This document shows, piece by piece, positions 25,215-34,804 of a stretch of 64,000 nucleotides of DNA. Where the stretch lies: NCBI GenBank assembly GCA_026989275.1, contig JALSJQ010000045.1, positions 62,001 through 126,000 of the forward strand, given 5' to 3'. The notes under the pieces are model-generated. The model did not search any database and was not told where the DNA came from. It saw nothing but the letters and a program-made list of their open reading frames with translations. Numbering within the stretch: position 1 is the stretch's first letter; every line of letters begins with the position of its first letter. The position numbers and the translations under genes were made by a program. Source of the DNA: Albidovulum sp. (lineage in GTDB: Bacteria; Pseudomonadota; Alphaproteobacteria; Rhodobacterales; Rhodobacteraceae).

Positions 25215-25523
25215 GGCTGCCGCGCCGCGCCGCCACGACGAAAGCCGCGTGCAGGGCGCCCGGCCCGGGCCGACGGAATGTCGCGTGAGACGGGCGCGCC
25301 CCCTTCGACCGCTTCCCGGACGCAGCGGGCACCGCATGGGAGCCGGCTCCCGCTCGTCTGCATGTCCGGTTTGCACATCTGCTTTCTTCGCCCAGGCCGC
25401 ATGACCGATCGCCACCGATTCCCGGCATCGGATCCTGCCGGGCATTGCCCTTCCGCCCCGCTCGTGCGATTTTCGCCCTGCCTGCCGGGAGGATGCCGCG
25501 GGCGCGAGCGAGGAGGCACGGCC
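25215..25523. other. 309-bp gap between NDUFA12 and mlaD
   Basis: No gene is supported here. The sequence is GC-rich and holds no T-run terminator; the mlaD promoter presumably lies in it but no clear box pair was found. Confidence 0.4.
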
Positions 25524-25982
25524 ATGTCGGAAAATCTGACCGAAACCCTGATCGGGGCGCTGGTGCTCGCTCTGGCGGGGGCATTCTTCCTCTTTGCCGC
25601 TTCGAGCACCGGCAACGGTTTCGGCGGGCAGGAGAGCTATGTGTTGCGGGCGCGCTTCGATTCGATCGAAGGGGTCGGGGTCGGCACCGATGTGCGCCTT
25701 GCCGGGGTCAAGATCGGCCGCGTTGCCGCGGTCGGTCTCGACCGGGAAACCTATCTCGCCGAAACCACGCTCGCGATCGACCGTTCGGTGGCGATCCCGG
25801 CCGACAGTTCCGCCGTCATCGCTTCCGAGGGGCTCTTGGGCGACAATTTCGTCCAGATCGTGCCGGGCGGCGACGACAGGATGCTCAAGCCCGGCGAGGA
25901 GATCGAAGATACCCAGGGCGCGGTCTCGATCATCAACCTGATGCTGAAATTCGCCAGCGGCAACGGGGGGAGCGATGGCTGA
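25524..25982 (+). CDS. mlaD: Outer membrane lipid asymmetry protein MlaD
   Basis: MlaD is the membrane-anchored MCE-domain protein of the Mla system that moves phospholipids between outer and inner membrane. The 152-residue protein has one N-terminal membrane helix (LIGALVLALAGAFFLFAAS) and one MCE domain starting near residue 38 (YVLRARFDSIEGVGVGTDVRLAGVKIGRV), followed by SEGLLGDNFVQIVPGG near 105. The rest of mla (mlaFE) is not here, as is common in alphaproteobacteria where mlaD sits with NDUFA12 and DUF2155. GGAGG precedes the ATG at 25524. Its stop overlaps the next gene by 8 bp. Confidence 0.94.
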   Translation: MSENLTETLIGALVLALAGAFFLFAASSTGNGFGGQESYVLRARFDSIEGVGVGTDVRLAGVKIGRVAAVGLDRETYLAETTLAIDRSVAIPADSSAVIASEGLLGDNFVQIVPGGDDRMLKPGEEIEDTQGAVSIINLMLKFASGNGGSDG

Positions 25983-26598
25983 GCGGAGACACCGTCCGCG
26001 GGCCGGGAGGTCTTTCCCCCGCCCCTTCGGCCTTCGGCGTTTTCTCCGGTCCGTTCTTGACGGACGGAAAGGGACATGCCGGCAGGTGGGGCGGGTTCTC
26101 GCTCCGGTCATCCTTCTTCTTGCGCTGACGGCGCCCCTTGCCCGGGCCGAGATCCGCCAGGTGGTGACGATCCCTGCCGATAAGGCGCATCTCCGGCTGG
26201 TCGATTACATCAATCGCCGCCGCCACGACATCACCCTTGCCCCGGGAGAGGCCGCCCGCTTTCGCTATCTCGACATCCGCTTCGGCGAATGCCGCGTGCC
26301 GCGCGACGACCCGGCGAGGGACGCCTATGCCTGGCTCGACATCACCGACAGCCGCACCGGCCGCACCATCTTCTCCGGCTGGATGATCGCCTCTTCGCCG
26401 GCGCTCTCGGCGATGGACCATCTGCGCTTCGATCTCTGGGTGGTGGGGTGCACCGTGCCGGGCCTGGCGGCGGCAGAGGGTGAGGGAAGCGCACAGGCGG
26501 AGGAGACACCCCCGCCCGGGGCGCCGGCCGAGGGTGCCGCGCTGCGGCCGCCGCCGCGCCCCTTCCTCATTCCGGCCGAGGAACCGCCCGACGGCTGA
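25975..26598 (+). CDS. DUF2155 family protein
   Basis: The 207-residue protein belongs to DUF2155, a family of unknown role tied to alphaproteobacterial envelope or complex I gene neighbourhoods. The conserved core spans about residues 60-160, with LRLVDYINRRRHDITLAPGEAARFR-like start and FGECRV...AYAWLDI, TIFSGWMIASSPALSAMDHLRFDLWVVGC further on; the two Cys may pair. A hydrophobic stretch (VLAPVILLLALTAPLARA) looks like a signal peptide but is preceded by about 40 basic residues, so a GTG nearer that segment could be the true start. The ATG at 25975 has GGGGGG AG in front and overlaps mlaD. Its 3' end overlaps aat by 32 bp. Confidence 0.82.
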   Translation: MAERRHRPRAGRSFPRPFGLRRFLRSVLDGRKGTCRQVGRVLAPVILLLALTAPLARAEIRQVVTIPADKAHLRLVDYINRRRHDITLAPGEAARFRYLDIRFGECRVPRDDPARDAYAWLDITDSRTGRTIFSGWMIASSPALSAMDHLRFDLWVVGCTVPGLAAAEGEGSAQAEETPPPGAPAEGAALRPPPRPFLIPAEEPPDG

Positions 26599-27259
26599 GG
26601 GTGATCCGCCTGAGGGAACGGGCCGCTTCGGCCGGGGCGATCTCGTCGATGGGCCGCGCCGCGAGATCGGCGCGACGGGAAAGGGCCTTCTCGAGCCGGG
26701 CCCGGTAGGTTCCCGCCGGAAGCGTCACCGCCCCCATCCGTTCGAGATGGGGCGTCATGAACTGGGCGTCGAGCAGCACGAACCCCGTCCGCCGCATCTG
26801 ATGCACCAGCATGACGAGCGCGGCCTTCGAGCCGTCGGGCCGGTTGGAGAACATGCTTTCGGCGAAGAAGGCACCGCCGAGGGCGACGCCGAAGAGCCCG
26901 CCGGCGAGTTGCCCTTCGTGCCAGATCTCGACCGAATGGGCATGGCCCGCCTCGTGCAGCACGCGATAGGCGGCTTCGAGCCGGTGACTGATCCAGGTCT
27001 CCTCGGTCTCGGGCCGCTCGGCGCATCGGCGCACCACCGCACCGAAGGCGGCATCGAGCGTCACCCGCGGCGCCTCCCGCCGCAGCCTGCGGATGAGCGA
27101 GCGCGAGACGCGAAGCCCGTCGAGCGGGATCACGGCCCGCTGCCGCGCCCCATACCAGCCGATCTCGGGGTCGCTGCGGCCGTGCGCCATCGGAAAGGCG
27201 CCCTCGGCGTAGGCGGCGAGCATCGAGCGGGCGAGCCGGATGTCCTCTCGCTCAACCAT
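26567..27259 (-). CDS. aat: Leucyl/phenylalanyl-tRNA--protein transferase
   Basis: Aat adds Leu or Phe from charged tRNA to proteins with N-terminal Arg or Lys, marking them for ClpS-ClpAP degradation (N-end rule). The 230-residue product shows the family marks AYAEGAFPMAHGRSDPEIGWYGARQRAVIPL near residue 20-50, TWISHRLEAAYRVLHEAGHAHSVEIW near 100, and GGAFFAESMFSNRPDGSKAAL near 135-155 with the active-site Glu/Ser region. The ATG at 27259 gives the usual N-terminus; an upstream TTG is less likely. It is convergent with and overlaps the DUF2155 gene. Confidence 0.95.
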   Translation of the reverse strand: MVEREDIRLARSMLAAYAEGAFPMAHGRSDPEIGWYGARQRAVIPLDGLRVSRSLIRRLRREAPRVTLDAAFGAVVRRCAERPETEETWISHRLEAAYRVLHEAGHAHSVEIWHEGQLAGGLFGVALGGAFFAESMFSNRPDGSKAALVMLVHQMRRTGFVLLDAQFMTPHLERMGAVTLPAGTYRARLEKALSRRADLAARPIDEIAPAEAARSLRRITLSRRAVPRPE

Positions 27260-27397
27260 CGGATTCCGGGTGCGGGGCGCCGTCGTCAATGGCCGGAGAC
27301 AGGAACAATTCCGTGAAAATGAACAGCATTTCCGCGCGCCGCTTTACCGGTTGGCAATCTTTCCCCTTCATCCTGCCTGTTCAGGGAGGCAGGGCAA

Positions 27398-28168
27398 GTG
27401 GGTTTTTTCGATTTTCTCGCATCCGAACCGCCCTACAGCCAGGAGCCGCTTTCGGTGCTGCGGCTCAATCGGCGCCACGGGTTTCTGATCGCTCCGTTCA
27501 CGGAGACGATCAGGGGGGCACGGGTGCTCGATCTCGCGGCGCATGACGGGCGCTGGTCGCTGGCTTTCGCCGCGGCCGGGGCATGCGAGGTCGTCGGCAT
27601 CGAGGGCCGGGCGGAGCTCGTCGCCCGCTTCGCGCGCTGGCGGCACGTGCCGGGGCATGAGCGCGTCAGCCTGCGCCGGGGCGACATCTTCGCGGCGCTC
27701 GAGGAAATGGTGGCCGAAGGCACGCATTTCGACATCGTCGCCCTGTTCGGCATTCTCTACCATGTGATGGATCACATGCGGCTGATGCTGCTGGTGCGGG
27801 CGCTCGCACCGCGCCTTGTCATCGTCGACGGCGAATTTCTCTGCCGCCCCGGGCCGGTGATCGGGCTGGTGCGGGAGCGGACCGACAACCCCCTCAACGC
27901 GATGCCGCAATATCCGGGGCAGAAGGTGGCGCTCAAAGGCGTTCCTTCCTTTCCGGCCTTCGAACGCATCGCCGAGGCGGCCGGTTTTGCCGTCGAATGG
28001 CAGGACTGGTCCGTTCTCGAGAAAGGGCGGCGCCAGGGCGTGCGCGATTATTTCCGCCCCGGCGACATGCGCCGCGCGAGCTGCACGCTGCGGCCGCTGG
28101 AGGAACGGGTGCGGATGCCGTCGCCCCGCCGCCGGGCACCGGTCATTCGAGCCGACCGTCCGCCGTGA
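27398..28168 (+). CDS. SAM-dependent methyltransferase, class I
   Basis: The 256-residue protein has a Rossmann methyltransferase core: motif I is [19 protein letters not shown] near residue 42-60, an acidic end of strand 2 is VVGIEGRAE, and [16 protein letters not shown] near 110 corresponds to motif IV. These features resemble tRNA-wobble-uridine and DUF1698 enzymes (CmoB-like YH in ILYHV), but the substrate is not identified. A C-terminal Arg/Pro tail is low complexity. The start is GTG at 27398, directly after GGGAGGCAGGGCAA, with no better ATG. Its last 26 bp overlap the end of serS on the other strand. Confidence 0.78.
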   Translation: MGFFDFLASEPPYSQEPLSVLRLNRRHGFLIAPFTETIRGARVLDLAAHDGRWSLAFAAAGACEVVGIEGRAELVARFARWRHVPGHERVSLRRGDIFAALEEMVAEGTHFDIVALFGILYHVMDHMRLMLLVRALAPRLVIVDGEFLCRPGPVIGLVRERTDNPLNAMPQYPGQKVALKGVPSFPAFERIAEAAGFAVEWQDWSVLEKGRRQGVRDYFRPGDMRRASCTLRPLEERVRMPSPRRRAPVIRADRPP

Positions 28169-29435
28169 GCCGTTGCGCGCCGCCGAGATAGGGGGCGAGC
28201 GCTTCGGGCAGGGTGACCGAGCCGTCCGCTTCCTGGCCGTTCTCGAGCACGGCGATCAGCGTGCGGCCGACGGCGAGGCCCGAACCGTTGAGCGTATGGA
28301 CGAATTCGGGTTTCGCCTCCGGGGCGGGGCGGTAGCGGGCATTCATGCGCCGGGCCTGAAAATCGCCGCAGACCGAGACCGAGCTGATCTCGCGATACCG
28401 GCCCTGCCCGGGCAGCCAGACCTCGATGTCATGGGTTCTCCGGGCCGAGAAGCCCATGTCGCCCGTGCACAGCACCACGGTGCGGTAGGGCAGGGAGAGC
28501 CGCTCGAGTATTCCTTCGGCGGCCCGGGTCATGCGCTCGAGCTCGTCCCGGCTTTCCTCGGGACGGGTGATCGACACCATCTCGACCTTCTCGAACTGGT
28601 GCTGGCGCAACATGCCCTTGGTATCGCGCCCGGCCGAGCCGGCCTCGGAACGGAAGCACTGGGAATGGCCCGCGAGCCGCATAGGCAGCGCCTCGCGGGA
28701 AAGGATCTCGCCCGCGACCAGGTTGGTCAGCGGCACCTCGGCTGTCGGGATCAGCCACAGCCCGTCCTCGGTGCGATAGCTGTCTTCGGCGAATTTCGGC
28801 AATTGCCCGGTGCCGATCATCGCCTCCTCGCGCACGAGCACCGGGACCCAGACTTCCTCGAGGCCGTTCTCCCGCGTATGGACATCGAGCATGAACTGGG
28901 CAAGGGCGCGGTGGATCCGGGCGATCGGCCCCCGGAGGACGACGAAGCGGGCGCCGGAGATGCGGGCGGCACGTTCGAAATCCATCGCCCGCGCCACGGC
29001 CGGGATCTCGAAATGCTCTTTCGGGGTGAAGTCGAAGGCCCGGGGCGTGCCCCAGCGGTGCAGCTCGACATTGTCGTTCTCGTCGGCACCGTCGGGCACA
29101 TCCTCGGCCGGCAGGTTGGGAATGGTGAGAAGCAGCGCGCGCAGGGCGCTCTCGGCCTCGCGCAGCGTTTCCTCGAGACGGGCGATCTCGTCCTTCATCT
29201 CGGCCACGCGCATGCGCAGGCGCCGAAACGCCTCCTCGTCCCCTGCCGCCCTGGCCTTGCCGATCTCCCTCGAGAGGCGGTTGCGTTCCGCCTTGAGATT
29301 CTCGAGCTGCGCGATCAGGCGCCGGCGCCGGTCGTCGAGAGCGATGACCTGTGTCGCCACCGGCGGCTCGCCGCGGCGGGCAAGGGCGCGATCGAAGGCC
29401 TCCGGGTGTTCGCGAATGAAGCGGATGTCGTGCAT
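28143..29435 (-). CDS. serS: Seryl-tRNA synthetase
   Basis: SerS charges tRNA-Ser (and tRNA-Sec where present) with serine. The 430-residue class II synthetase has an N-terminal coiled-coil arm (about residues 28-110, rich in Glu, Arg and Leu) and a catalytic domain with motif 2 in [30 protein letters not shown] near 265 and motif 3 in [18 protein letters not shown] near 385. The serine-binding block TAEVPLTN near 228 is intact. AGAGGACG precedes the ATG at 29435; frames extending beyond lie in a gene-free region. It is convergent with the methyltransferase gene. Confidence 0.97.
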   Translation of the reverse strand: MHDIRFIREHPEAFDRALARRGEPPVATQVIALDDRRRRLIAQLENLKAERNRLSREIGKARAAGDEEAFRRLRMRVAEMKDEIARLEETLREAESALRALLLTIPNLPAEDVPDGADENDNVELHRWGTPRAFDFTPKEHFEIPAVARAMDFERAARISGARFVVLRGPIARIHRALAQFMLDVHTRENGLEEVWVPVLVREEAMIGTGQLPKFAEDSYRTEDGLWLIPTAEVPLTNLVAGEILSREALPMRLAGHSQCFRSEAGSAGRDTKGMLRQHQFEKVEMVSITRPEESRDELERMTRAAEGILERLSLPYRTVVLCTGDMGFSARRTHDIEVWLPGQGRYREISSVSVCGDFQARRMNARYRPAPEAKPEFVHTLNGSGLAVGRTLIAVLENGQEADGSVTLPEALAPYLGGAQRLTADGRLE

Positions 29436-30677
29436 GGTCGTCCTCTGGAACGATTCCCAACCTGCTCCTTCTATGACCGATTTGCCGCGGCGAGGGTAGC
29501 GCAGGTGGCGGGAAAATCGCCCGGCACCGCAACAAGGGGCGGCGTCGCGCGACAGGGGAGCGGCCGCGGGATGCGCGCCCGGTCGGAGGCCCGGGCTGCC
29601 GGGGCAGGCGCATTGCCCGGAGGCCGGCGAAAGGCCGGAGCGGTCGCGAGAGGCACTCTGGAGAACCGCCGATCCGGCATGGCAGCCGCCCCGACGGCAG
29701 CATTGCCGCCGAGGAACAGTGCGCGGCCGCGCTCCGCGACCTGCCGGATCGCGGGAAATTGCGGCGGGTGGGGGCTTTCCCACGGGGCAAGAGGCAGGAC
29801 GGTGGGTGGACGGCTGGTCATGCGCCGCGCGCGGCAAGGGATGGGCGGCGTGGCGGCGCGCGATCCCCGCTCTCTCTTCCCGAGGGGCGGGTCGTCGGGG
29901 GCGGAGCCGTGGGACCTTCCTCCGGCATTGCTGATGCGCGCGGTCGGAAAGGCGGAGACGGGCCGCGCCCCGATTCGTGCCGGAAGAGTGGTGCGATCGT
30001 CGGGCAGGGGATGCCGGAGAGGGCGGCTATCCGGTTTCATATGGCAGCATGTTCAGGAAAGCGACCGCCATTGTCGCCATCGCGGCGAGGTCTGGTATCC
30101 GGTTTCGTATGGGAACATGGCACCGCGAAGAGGGGCTCCCGGGAAGAAGCGGCAACGCCCGGTGGCGAGCAGGTGCCGCATCCCCCGGCAGGCAGGGGTT
30201 TTCGACGGAAGAACGCGAAGCCGTATCGGCACGCCGGCGCGGTGGGCGCAGATCTCGAAGGCAGCGTCCTTCGAGGAAGAGTGAAGACGATGCCGTTTCA
30301 TGGCAAGGCGCGACGGGACGGTTCTTCCCCTCGAAAACAGCGAGCGGCTGCATCAGGCCGAACATTTGGCAAGGTTCAAGGAGAGCGTCTTTCCCCTCGG
30401 GGAGCGCCGCATCCGTGCTCCGGGAACGAATGGGAGGAGGTGGAGCAGGGCGCGGAAAATCCTGCATGCATGCGGTCCCGGACTCGGGATGTGCCGGGGA
30501 GAGGCGGGAAAGCGGCGGATGGCCCCGGTGGCCACAGTCGGCAATGTGGCGCGGGCGAAAGCAGCCGCATCCACCCCGCCGGCAGCCTGAAGGCACCCCC
30601 GAGGCGGCATGCCTGCCGGTCCCGCAGATCCTGGGCCCCGCCCGCCCTCACCCTCTCTGTCTGTCTCCGGGTGCTTA
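29436..30677. other. 1.24-kb gene-free region between serS and lexA
   Basis: No open frame here resembles a known family; the long frames are Arg/Gly/Pro-rich and lack ribosome sites. The region holds a 24-bp imperfect direct repeat (30028-30051 and 30096-30119). The right part (30150-30500) is slightly less GC-rich than the left. A small RNA or degraded gene cannot be excluded. Confidence 0.5.
30028..30119 (+). repeat. Imperfect 24-bp direct repeat pair
   Basis: Copies at 30028-30051 and 30096-30119 match in 21 of 24 positions and begin 68 bp apart. Each starts TATCCGGTTTC and ends CATG. Both lie in the gene-free spacer between serS and lexA. Confidence 0.7.
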
Positions 30678-31322
30678 TCAGTAGCGGCGCAGCAGCGCCG
30701 CGAGCCTGCCCTGGATGTCCACCCGGTGTTCGGGGAGAACACGGGTCTCGTAATTCGGGTTGGCCGGCTCGAGGGCGATCATCGCGCCCCGGCGGCGATA
30801 TTTCTTCAGCGTGGCTTCCTCGCCGTCGATCAGCGCGACGACGATATCGCCATTCACGGCCTGCCGGCCGCGCCGCACGATGACGATGTCCCCGTCGAGA
30901 ATGCCGGCTTCGATCATGGAATCGCCCTGCACCTCGAGGGCGAAATGGTCGGCCGAGTCGGAGCCGACGAGTTGCGGCGGCACGGCGATGTCGTCGGAAT
31001 GGTCGCGGATCGCCTCGATCGGCACGCCGGCGGCAATCCGCCCCATGAGCGGCACACGCGCGACGTTATCCCCATGGGTGAGGTCGATCTCGGGCGCGGG
31101 CGCCAGCCCGTCGGGGCGCCTGATGATCTCGATCGCCCGGGCCTTGTGCGGCAACCGGCGGATGAAGCCGCGTTCCTCAAGGGCGGAGATCAGCCGGTGA
31201 ATCCCGGATTTCGAGCGCAATCCCAGCTCGTCCTTCATCTCCTCGAAGGAGGGGGGAATGCCATCCCTCCGCAAACGCGCATCGATGAAGTCGAGAAGCT
31301 GTTTCTGCTTGCGCGTCAGCAT
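30678..31322 (-). CDS. lexA: SOS repressor LexA
   Basis: LexA represses DNA-damage genes and cleaves itself when RecA is activated. The 214-residue protein has an N-terminal winged-helix domain ([15 protein letters not shown]; recognition helix region [24 protein letters not shown] near 33-56) and a C-terminal S24 latent protease with the cleavage pair Ala98-Gly99, Ser135 ([10 protein letters not shown]) and Lys173. AAGGGCG precedes the ATG at 31322. A 15-bp SOS box overlaps its promoter 180 bp upstream, showing autoregulation. It follows moeA in the trp-mo operon direction, with a 219-bp gap. Confidence 0.97.
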   Translation of the reverse strand: MLTRKQKQLLDFIDARLRRDGIPPSFEEMKDELGLRSKSGIHRLISALEERGFIRRLPHKARAIEIIRRPDGLAPAPEIDLTHGDNVARVPLMGRIAAGVPIEAIRDHSDDIAVPPQLVGSDSADHFALEVQGDSMIEAGILDGDIVIVRRGRQAVNGDIVVALIDGEEATLKKYRRRGAMIALEPANPNYETRVLPEHRVDIQGRLAALLRRY

Positions 31323-31503
31323 GTCAACGCCCTTTCCTCGCCTGTCCGCCCACCATGCTCCCCGCCCTCTCGTCTCCGGATTCGCCGGGGATGTGCCCGA
31401 TCCGGTCGCGGCCTCCCGCTCCGTGACTTCGTCCCCGAGGCCCGCCCCGTGGCGGTGCCAGATCGGGTGCTGGCCACGCGAGAACGGCAATCAATCATGT
31501 ATT

Positions 31504-31532
31504 GTTCTATTCATGTTCCCTGTTTGTGTCAA
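31504..31532 (-). promoter_or_regulatory. lexA promoter with LexA box
   Basis: On the reverse strand TTGACA (31532-31527) and TAGAAC (31509-31504) are 17 bp apart. The spacer and -10 box contain GAAC-N7-GAAC (31518-31504; GTTC-N7-GTTC on the other strand), the alphaproteobacterial LexA site, so bound LexA would cover the -10 element. The leader is about 175 nt. Confidence 0.85.
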
Positions 31533-31541
31533 GAAGATCCT

Positions 31542-32741
31542 TCAAATTCGAATGATTTCGACCGTTTCTCCTGCGGAACGGGCCGGATCGCCGATCGGGC
31601 GGACGAGAAAGGCGTCGGCGCCGGCCAGGAGGCGCAGAAGCGCGCTGTCCTGGCTCGAGAAGGGCCGGACCCGGACCGCGCCATCGGCCCCGCTCTCGAG
31701 CGTGGCGCGCATGTAGTGCTCGCGCGGCCCGTTGGCCGGCAGATCGACAGCCAGCAGCGCCCGTTCACGCGGCAGGGGGCCGGCCGGCAGTCCGAGGAGC
31801 GCACGGATCGCCGGGCGGATGAAGACATGGGTGCAAACGATTGACGAAACGGGATTTCCCGGAAGTCCGATCATTGGCGTATCGCCCATGCGGCCGGCCA
31901 TGAGCGGCTTTCCCGGCCGGATCCGCACCTTGTAGAAGGAGGCTTCGAGGCCCATCTCGCTCGCCACTTCGTGAACGAGGTCGTAATCGCCGACCGAGGC
32001 GCCGCCGATCGTCAGCACGAGGTCGAACCCTTCGGCCGAGGCGAAGACCTCGCGCAGGGCGGCCGGGTCATCCCGTGCGATCGGCAGCAGCGTGGCGGCG
32101 GCCCCCTCCTCCTCGACGATTCCCTTGATGGCAAATCCGTTCGAGGCGACGATCTGCGCCGGACCGGGCTCTTCGCCGGGCCAGACAAGTTCGTTGCCGG
32201 TGGCAATGATGGCGATGCGTGGTCGCCGGCGGACCGTCAGCCGCGGCACGTTCATCGCCGCGGCGAGTGCCACCTCGGCCGGCTTCAGGCGGCGGGGCGG
32301 GGCGACCTCCTCGCCGACGGCGAAATCGCTCCCCCGGGGGCGGATGAAGCGACTCTCCTCGAGGCCGTCGGAGAGGCGGATCATGTCGCCCTCGCGGATC
32401 ACGTCCTCCTGCATGACCACCCGGTCGGCGCCCGCGGGCACCGGCGCGCCGGTGAAGATGCGAACCGCCTCGCCGGGCCCGACCGGGCGGGCGAGGCGGC
32501 CGCCGGCCGGCACCTCGCCGATGACGCGGAAGCGGGCGCCGGGTCGCGCTTCTTCGTGCCGCAGCGCATAGCCGTCCATCTGCGATGCATCGAAAGGCGG
32601 CTGGTCGCGACGGGCGCGAAAGGGCGCGGCCAGAACGCGGCCGGCGGCTTCGTCGAGCGGGACGCTCTCGCTGCCGACCGGCTCCATCAGGGCGAGGATC
32701 CGCGCGAGCGCCTCGTCCACCGTGATCATGGATGCTTTCAT
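31542..32741 (-). CDS. moeA: Molybdopterin molybdenumtransferase
   Basis: MoeA inserts molybdate into adenylylated molybdopterin to finish the molybdenum cofactor. The 399-residue protein shows the expected order: N-terminal [33 protein letters not shown] near 28-60 with the conserved Asp/Asp region, [19 protein letters not shown] near 95-112, [12 protein letters not shown] near 185, [14 protein letters not shown] near 245 with the conserved Gly-rich loop, and [18 protein letters not shown] near 275-300. Its ATG overlaps the moaC stop by 4 bp. The final gene lexA is separated by 219 bp holding its own promoter. Confidence 0.96.
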   Translation of the reverse strand: MKASMITVDEALARILALMEPVGSESVPLDEAAGRVLAAPFRARRDQPPFDASQMDGYALRHEEARPGARFRVIGEVPAGGRLARPVGPGEAVRIFTGAPVPAGADRVVMQEDVIREGDMIRLSDGLEESRFIRPRGSDFAVGEEVAPPRRLKPAEVALAAAMNVPRLTVRRRPRIAIIATGNELVWPGEEPGPAQIVASNGFAIKGIVEEEGAAATLLPIARDDPAALREVFASAEGFDLVLTIGGASVGDYDLVHEVASEMGLEASFYKVRIRPGKPLMAGRMGDTPMIGLPGNPVSSIVCTHVFIRPAIRALLGLPAGPLPRERALLAVDLPANGPREHYMRATLESGADGAVRVRPFSSQDSALLRLLAGADAFLVRPIGDPARSAGETVEIIRI

Positions 32742-33214
32742 GTCGCCTCGTAACGTCCTGATTTCCCGCCGTCCTTGAAGACAAGACGGATCGCGCCGAT
32801 CTCCATTCCCTTCTCGGCGGCCTTGAGCATGTCATAGATCGTGAGAGCGGCGACCGATACCGCCGTGAGCGCCTCCATCTCGACGCCGGTTTTGCCGGTT
32901 GTCTCCACCCGGGCCTCGATCTCGACCCGGCTTTCGGCCCGGTTGCAGACGAGATCGAGCGCCACCCGCGTCAGGGCCAGCGGATGACAAAGGGGGATGA
33001 GATCGGCGGTGCGCTTGGCCGCCATGATGCCCGCAAGACGGGCCACCCCGAGCACGTCGCCCTTCCTGGCCGTCCCTTTCTCGACAAGCTCGAGCGTGCG
33101 TAGCGCCATCTTCACATGCCCGCGGGCGATGGCGATGCGCTTCGTCTCGGCCTTGGTGCCGACATCGACCATATGGGCCGCGCCTTTCCTGTCGAAATGG
33201 GTGAGTTCGCTCAT
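32738..33214 (-). CDS. moaC: Cyclic pyranopterin monophosphate synthase
   Basis: MoaC completes cyclic pyranopterin monophosphate from the MoaA product in molybdenum-cofactor synthesis. The 158-residue length is typical. Conserved marks are [18 protein letters not shown] near residue 15-32, [20 protein letters not shown] near 66-84 with the catalytic HP context, and [20 protein letters not shown] near 113-132 (catalytic Lys follows in [10 protein letters not shown]). The ATG at 33214 overlaps the trpC stop by 4 bp, with AGGAGATC in front. moaA is not in the window. Confidence 0.97.
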   Translation of the reverse strand: MSELTHFDRKGAAHMVDVGTKAETKRIAIARGHVKMALRTLELVEKGTARKGDVLGVARLAGIMAAKRTADLIPLCHPLALTRVALDLVCNRAESRVEIEARVETTGKTGVEMEALTAVSVAALTIYDMLKAAEKGMEIGAIRLVFKDGGKSGRYEAT

Positions 33215-34029
33215 GGGATCTCCTGTCCGGTCGTGGCGCTGGCGCCCTCGAGAAGGGTGCGTGTCGCGGCGGTGACGTCCTCCTGCCGCATCAGGCTTTC
33301 GCCCACGAGGAAGCTGCGGGTGCCGTGAGCGGCGAGATCGACGAGATCGGCATGGGTGAAGATGCCCGATTCGGCAATGCGGATCCGGTCGGCCGGGATC
33401 CGCGGGGCGAGGCGGCGGGTGGTATCGAGGCTGACCTCGAAACTGCGCAGATCGCGGTTGTTGATGCCGACGAGGCGCGAAGGCAGGCGCAGCGCGCGTG
33501 CGAGCTCGTCCGCATCGTGCACTTCGAGCAGCGCGTCCATCCCCCATTCGCGGGCGGCGGCCACCAGCTCCTCGGCGAGGCCGTCGGAGACGGCGGCCAT
33601 GATGACGAGGATGCAGTCGGCGCCGAGCGCCCGGCTTTCGATCACCTGCCAGGGATCGAAGATGAAGTCCTTGCGCAGGACCGGCAGGCGGGCGGCGGCG
33701 CGCGCGGCCACGAGATAGTCCTCGTGGCCCTGGAAGGAAGGGGCGTCGGTCAGCACCGAAAGGCAGGTGGCGCCGCCGTCGGCGTAGGCGCGGGCGAGGG
33801 CGGGCGGGTCGAAATCGGGGCGGATCAGCCCGCGCGACGGGCTTGCCTTCTTGATCTCGGCAATGAGGCCGAAGCCGCTCCGCTGCGCCCGTTCGAGCGC
33901 ATCGGCGAAGGGGCGGACGGCGGGCGCGGCCCGGGCCTCCTCCTCGATGGCGGCCAGGGGGCGCGCGCGCTTGCGGGCGGCGATCTCCTCGAGCTTGTAG
34001 GTACGGATGCGGTCGAGAACGTCACTCAT
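33211..34029 (-). CDS. trpC: Indole-3-glycerol phosphate synthase
   Basis: TrpC closes the indole ring from CdRP, the fourth step of tryptophan synthesis. The 272-residue monofunctional TIM-barrel protein has all catalytic strands: [21 protein letters not shown] near residue 54 (Glu, Lys, Ser), [17 protein letters not shown] near 91 (the Thr-Asp/Glu site), [14 protein letters not shown] near 115 (Lys-Asp), [14 protein letters not shown] near 165, [12 protein letters not shown] near 187 and [12 protein letters not shown] near 217. It is not fused to trpF. Its ATG overlaps the end of ung by 8 bp and its stop overlaps moaC by 4 bp. Confidence 0.97.
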   Translation of the reverse strand: MSDVLDRIRTYKLEEIAARKRARPLAAIEEEARAAPAVRPFADALERAQRSGFGLIAEIKKASPSRGLIRPDFDPPALARAYADGGATCLSVLTDAPSFQGHEDYLVAARAAARLPVLRKDFIFDPWQVIESRALGADCILVIMAAVSDGLAEELVAAAREWGMDALLEVHDADELARALRLPSRLVGINNRDLRSFEVSLDTTRRLAPRIPADRIRIAESGIFTHADLVDLAAHGTRSFLVGESLMRQEDVTAATRTLLEGASATTGQEIP

Positions 34030-34798
34030 GGGGCCGCTCCTCCGATGATCCGGTCCAGTCGATCGGCCTGTCGCCGCGCTCGGCGAGCCAGCGGTTCACC
34101 CGCGAGAAGGGCCGCGCGCCGAAGAAGCCGCGCCGGGCCGAGAGCGGCGACGGGTGCGGCGTCTCGATTCGCAGATGATGGCCGTGGACGAGGTGCCGGT
34201 CGGCGAGGCGGGCCGCGTCGCGCCCCCAGAGGAGGAAGGCCCGCGGGCGCTCGTCGAGGCGGCGGAGGATCTCGCCGGTGAGTCGCTCCCAGCCGAGGCC
34301 GCGATGGCCGCCCGCCTCCCCCGCCGGCACGGTCAGCACGGTGTTGAGAAGGAGCACGCCCTGCCGGGCCCAGAAGGAGAGATCGCCGGTCGCGGGACGG
34401 GCGCCGAGGTCGGCCTCGAGCTCGCGGAAGATGTTGGCGAGCGAGCGGGGCAGGGGGGCGACATCGGGCCTGACCGAGAAGGCCAGTCCGTTCGCATGGC
34501 CCGGCGTCGGGTAGGGATCCTGACCGAGGATCACGACCTTCACCCCGTCGGGTCCTTGCGGGCGCAGCGCATTGAAGACGTCGCTTGCCGCCGGCAGCAC
34601 CGGCCGCGTCTCCTGCCTCAATGCTTCAATTATCTGCGGCAACTGTCTGGAAAAGAAGGAAAGGTCTCGCCATTCCCCAAGGCTTTGCACCGCTTGTGCC
34701 ACTGCAGCCGCATAGACGGTGCCGACCATCTCCGGGGCCGGGGCGGGGCCGGCTGTGCGTGGAGAAGGGGCTGTGGGGGCGGACATCGCGGCGGACAT
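34022..34798 (-). CDS. ung: Uracil-DNA glycosylase, family 1
   Basis: Ung removes uracil from DNA, starting base-excision repair. The 258-residue protein has the family 1 active site [18 protein letters not shown] near residue 90-107 (catalytic Asp) and the C-terminal HPSPLSA leucine-loop region near 213-219. Internal marks are [16 protein letters not shown] near 148 and [11 protein letters not shown] near 188. The N-terminal 25 residues are Ala/Pro-rich and variable; an inner start at MVGTVYAA is possible as no strong ribosome site precedes the ATG at 34798. It is inserted between trpD (6-bp gap) and trpC (8-bp overlap), so it must be made from the trp transcript. Confidence 0.93.
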   Translation of the reverse strand: MSAAMSAPTAPSPRTAGPAPAPEMVGTVYAAAVAQAVQSLGEWRDLSFFSRQLPQIIEALRQETRPVLPAASDVFNALRPQGPDGVKVVILGQDPYPTPGHANGLAFSVRPDVAPLPRSLANIFRELEADLGARPATGDLSFWARQGVLLLNTVLTVPAGEAGGHRGLGWERLTGEILRRLDERPRAFLLWGRDAARLADRHLVHGHHLRIETPHPSPLSARRGFFGARPFSRVNRWLAERGDRPIDWTGSSEERPHE

Positions 34799-34804
34799 GG
34801 CGGC

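Noticed and set aside
23022-26111. 1029-codon reverse-strand open frame opposite clpX-mlaD
   Set aside because: It lies opposite well-supported genes, is His/Arg/Gly-rich in the way of high-GC shadow frames, and matches no family.
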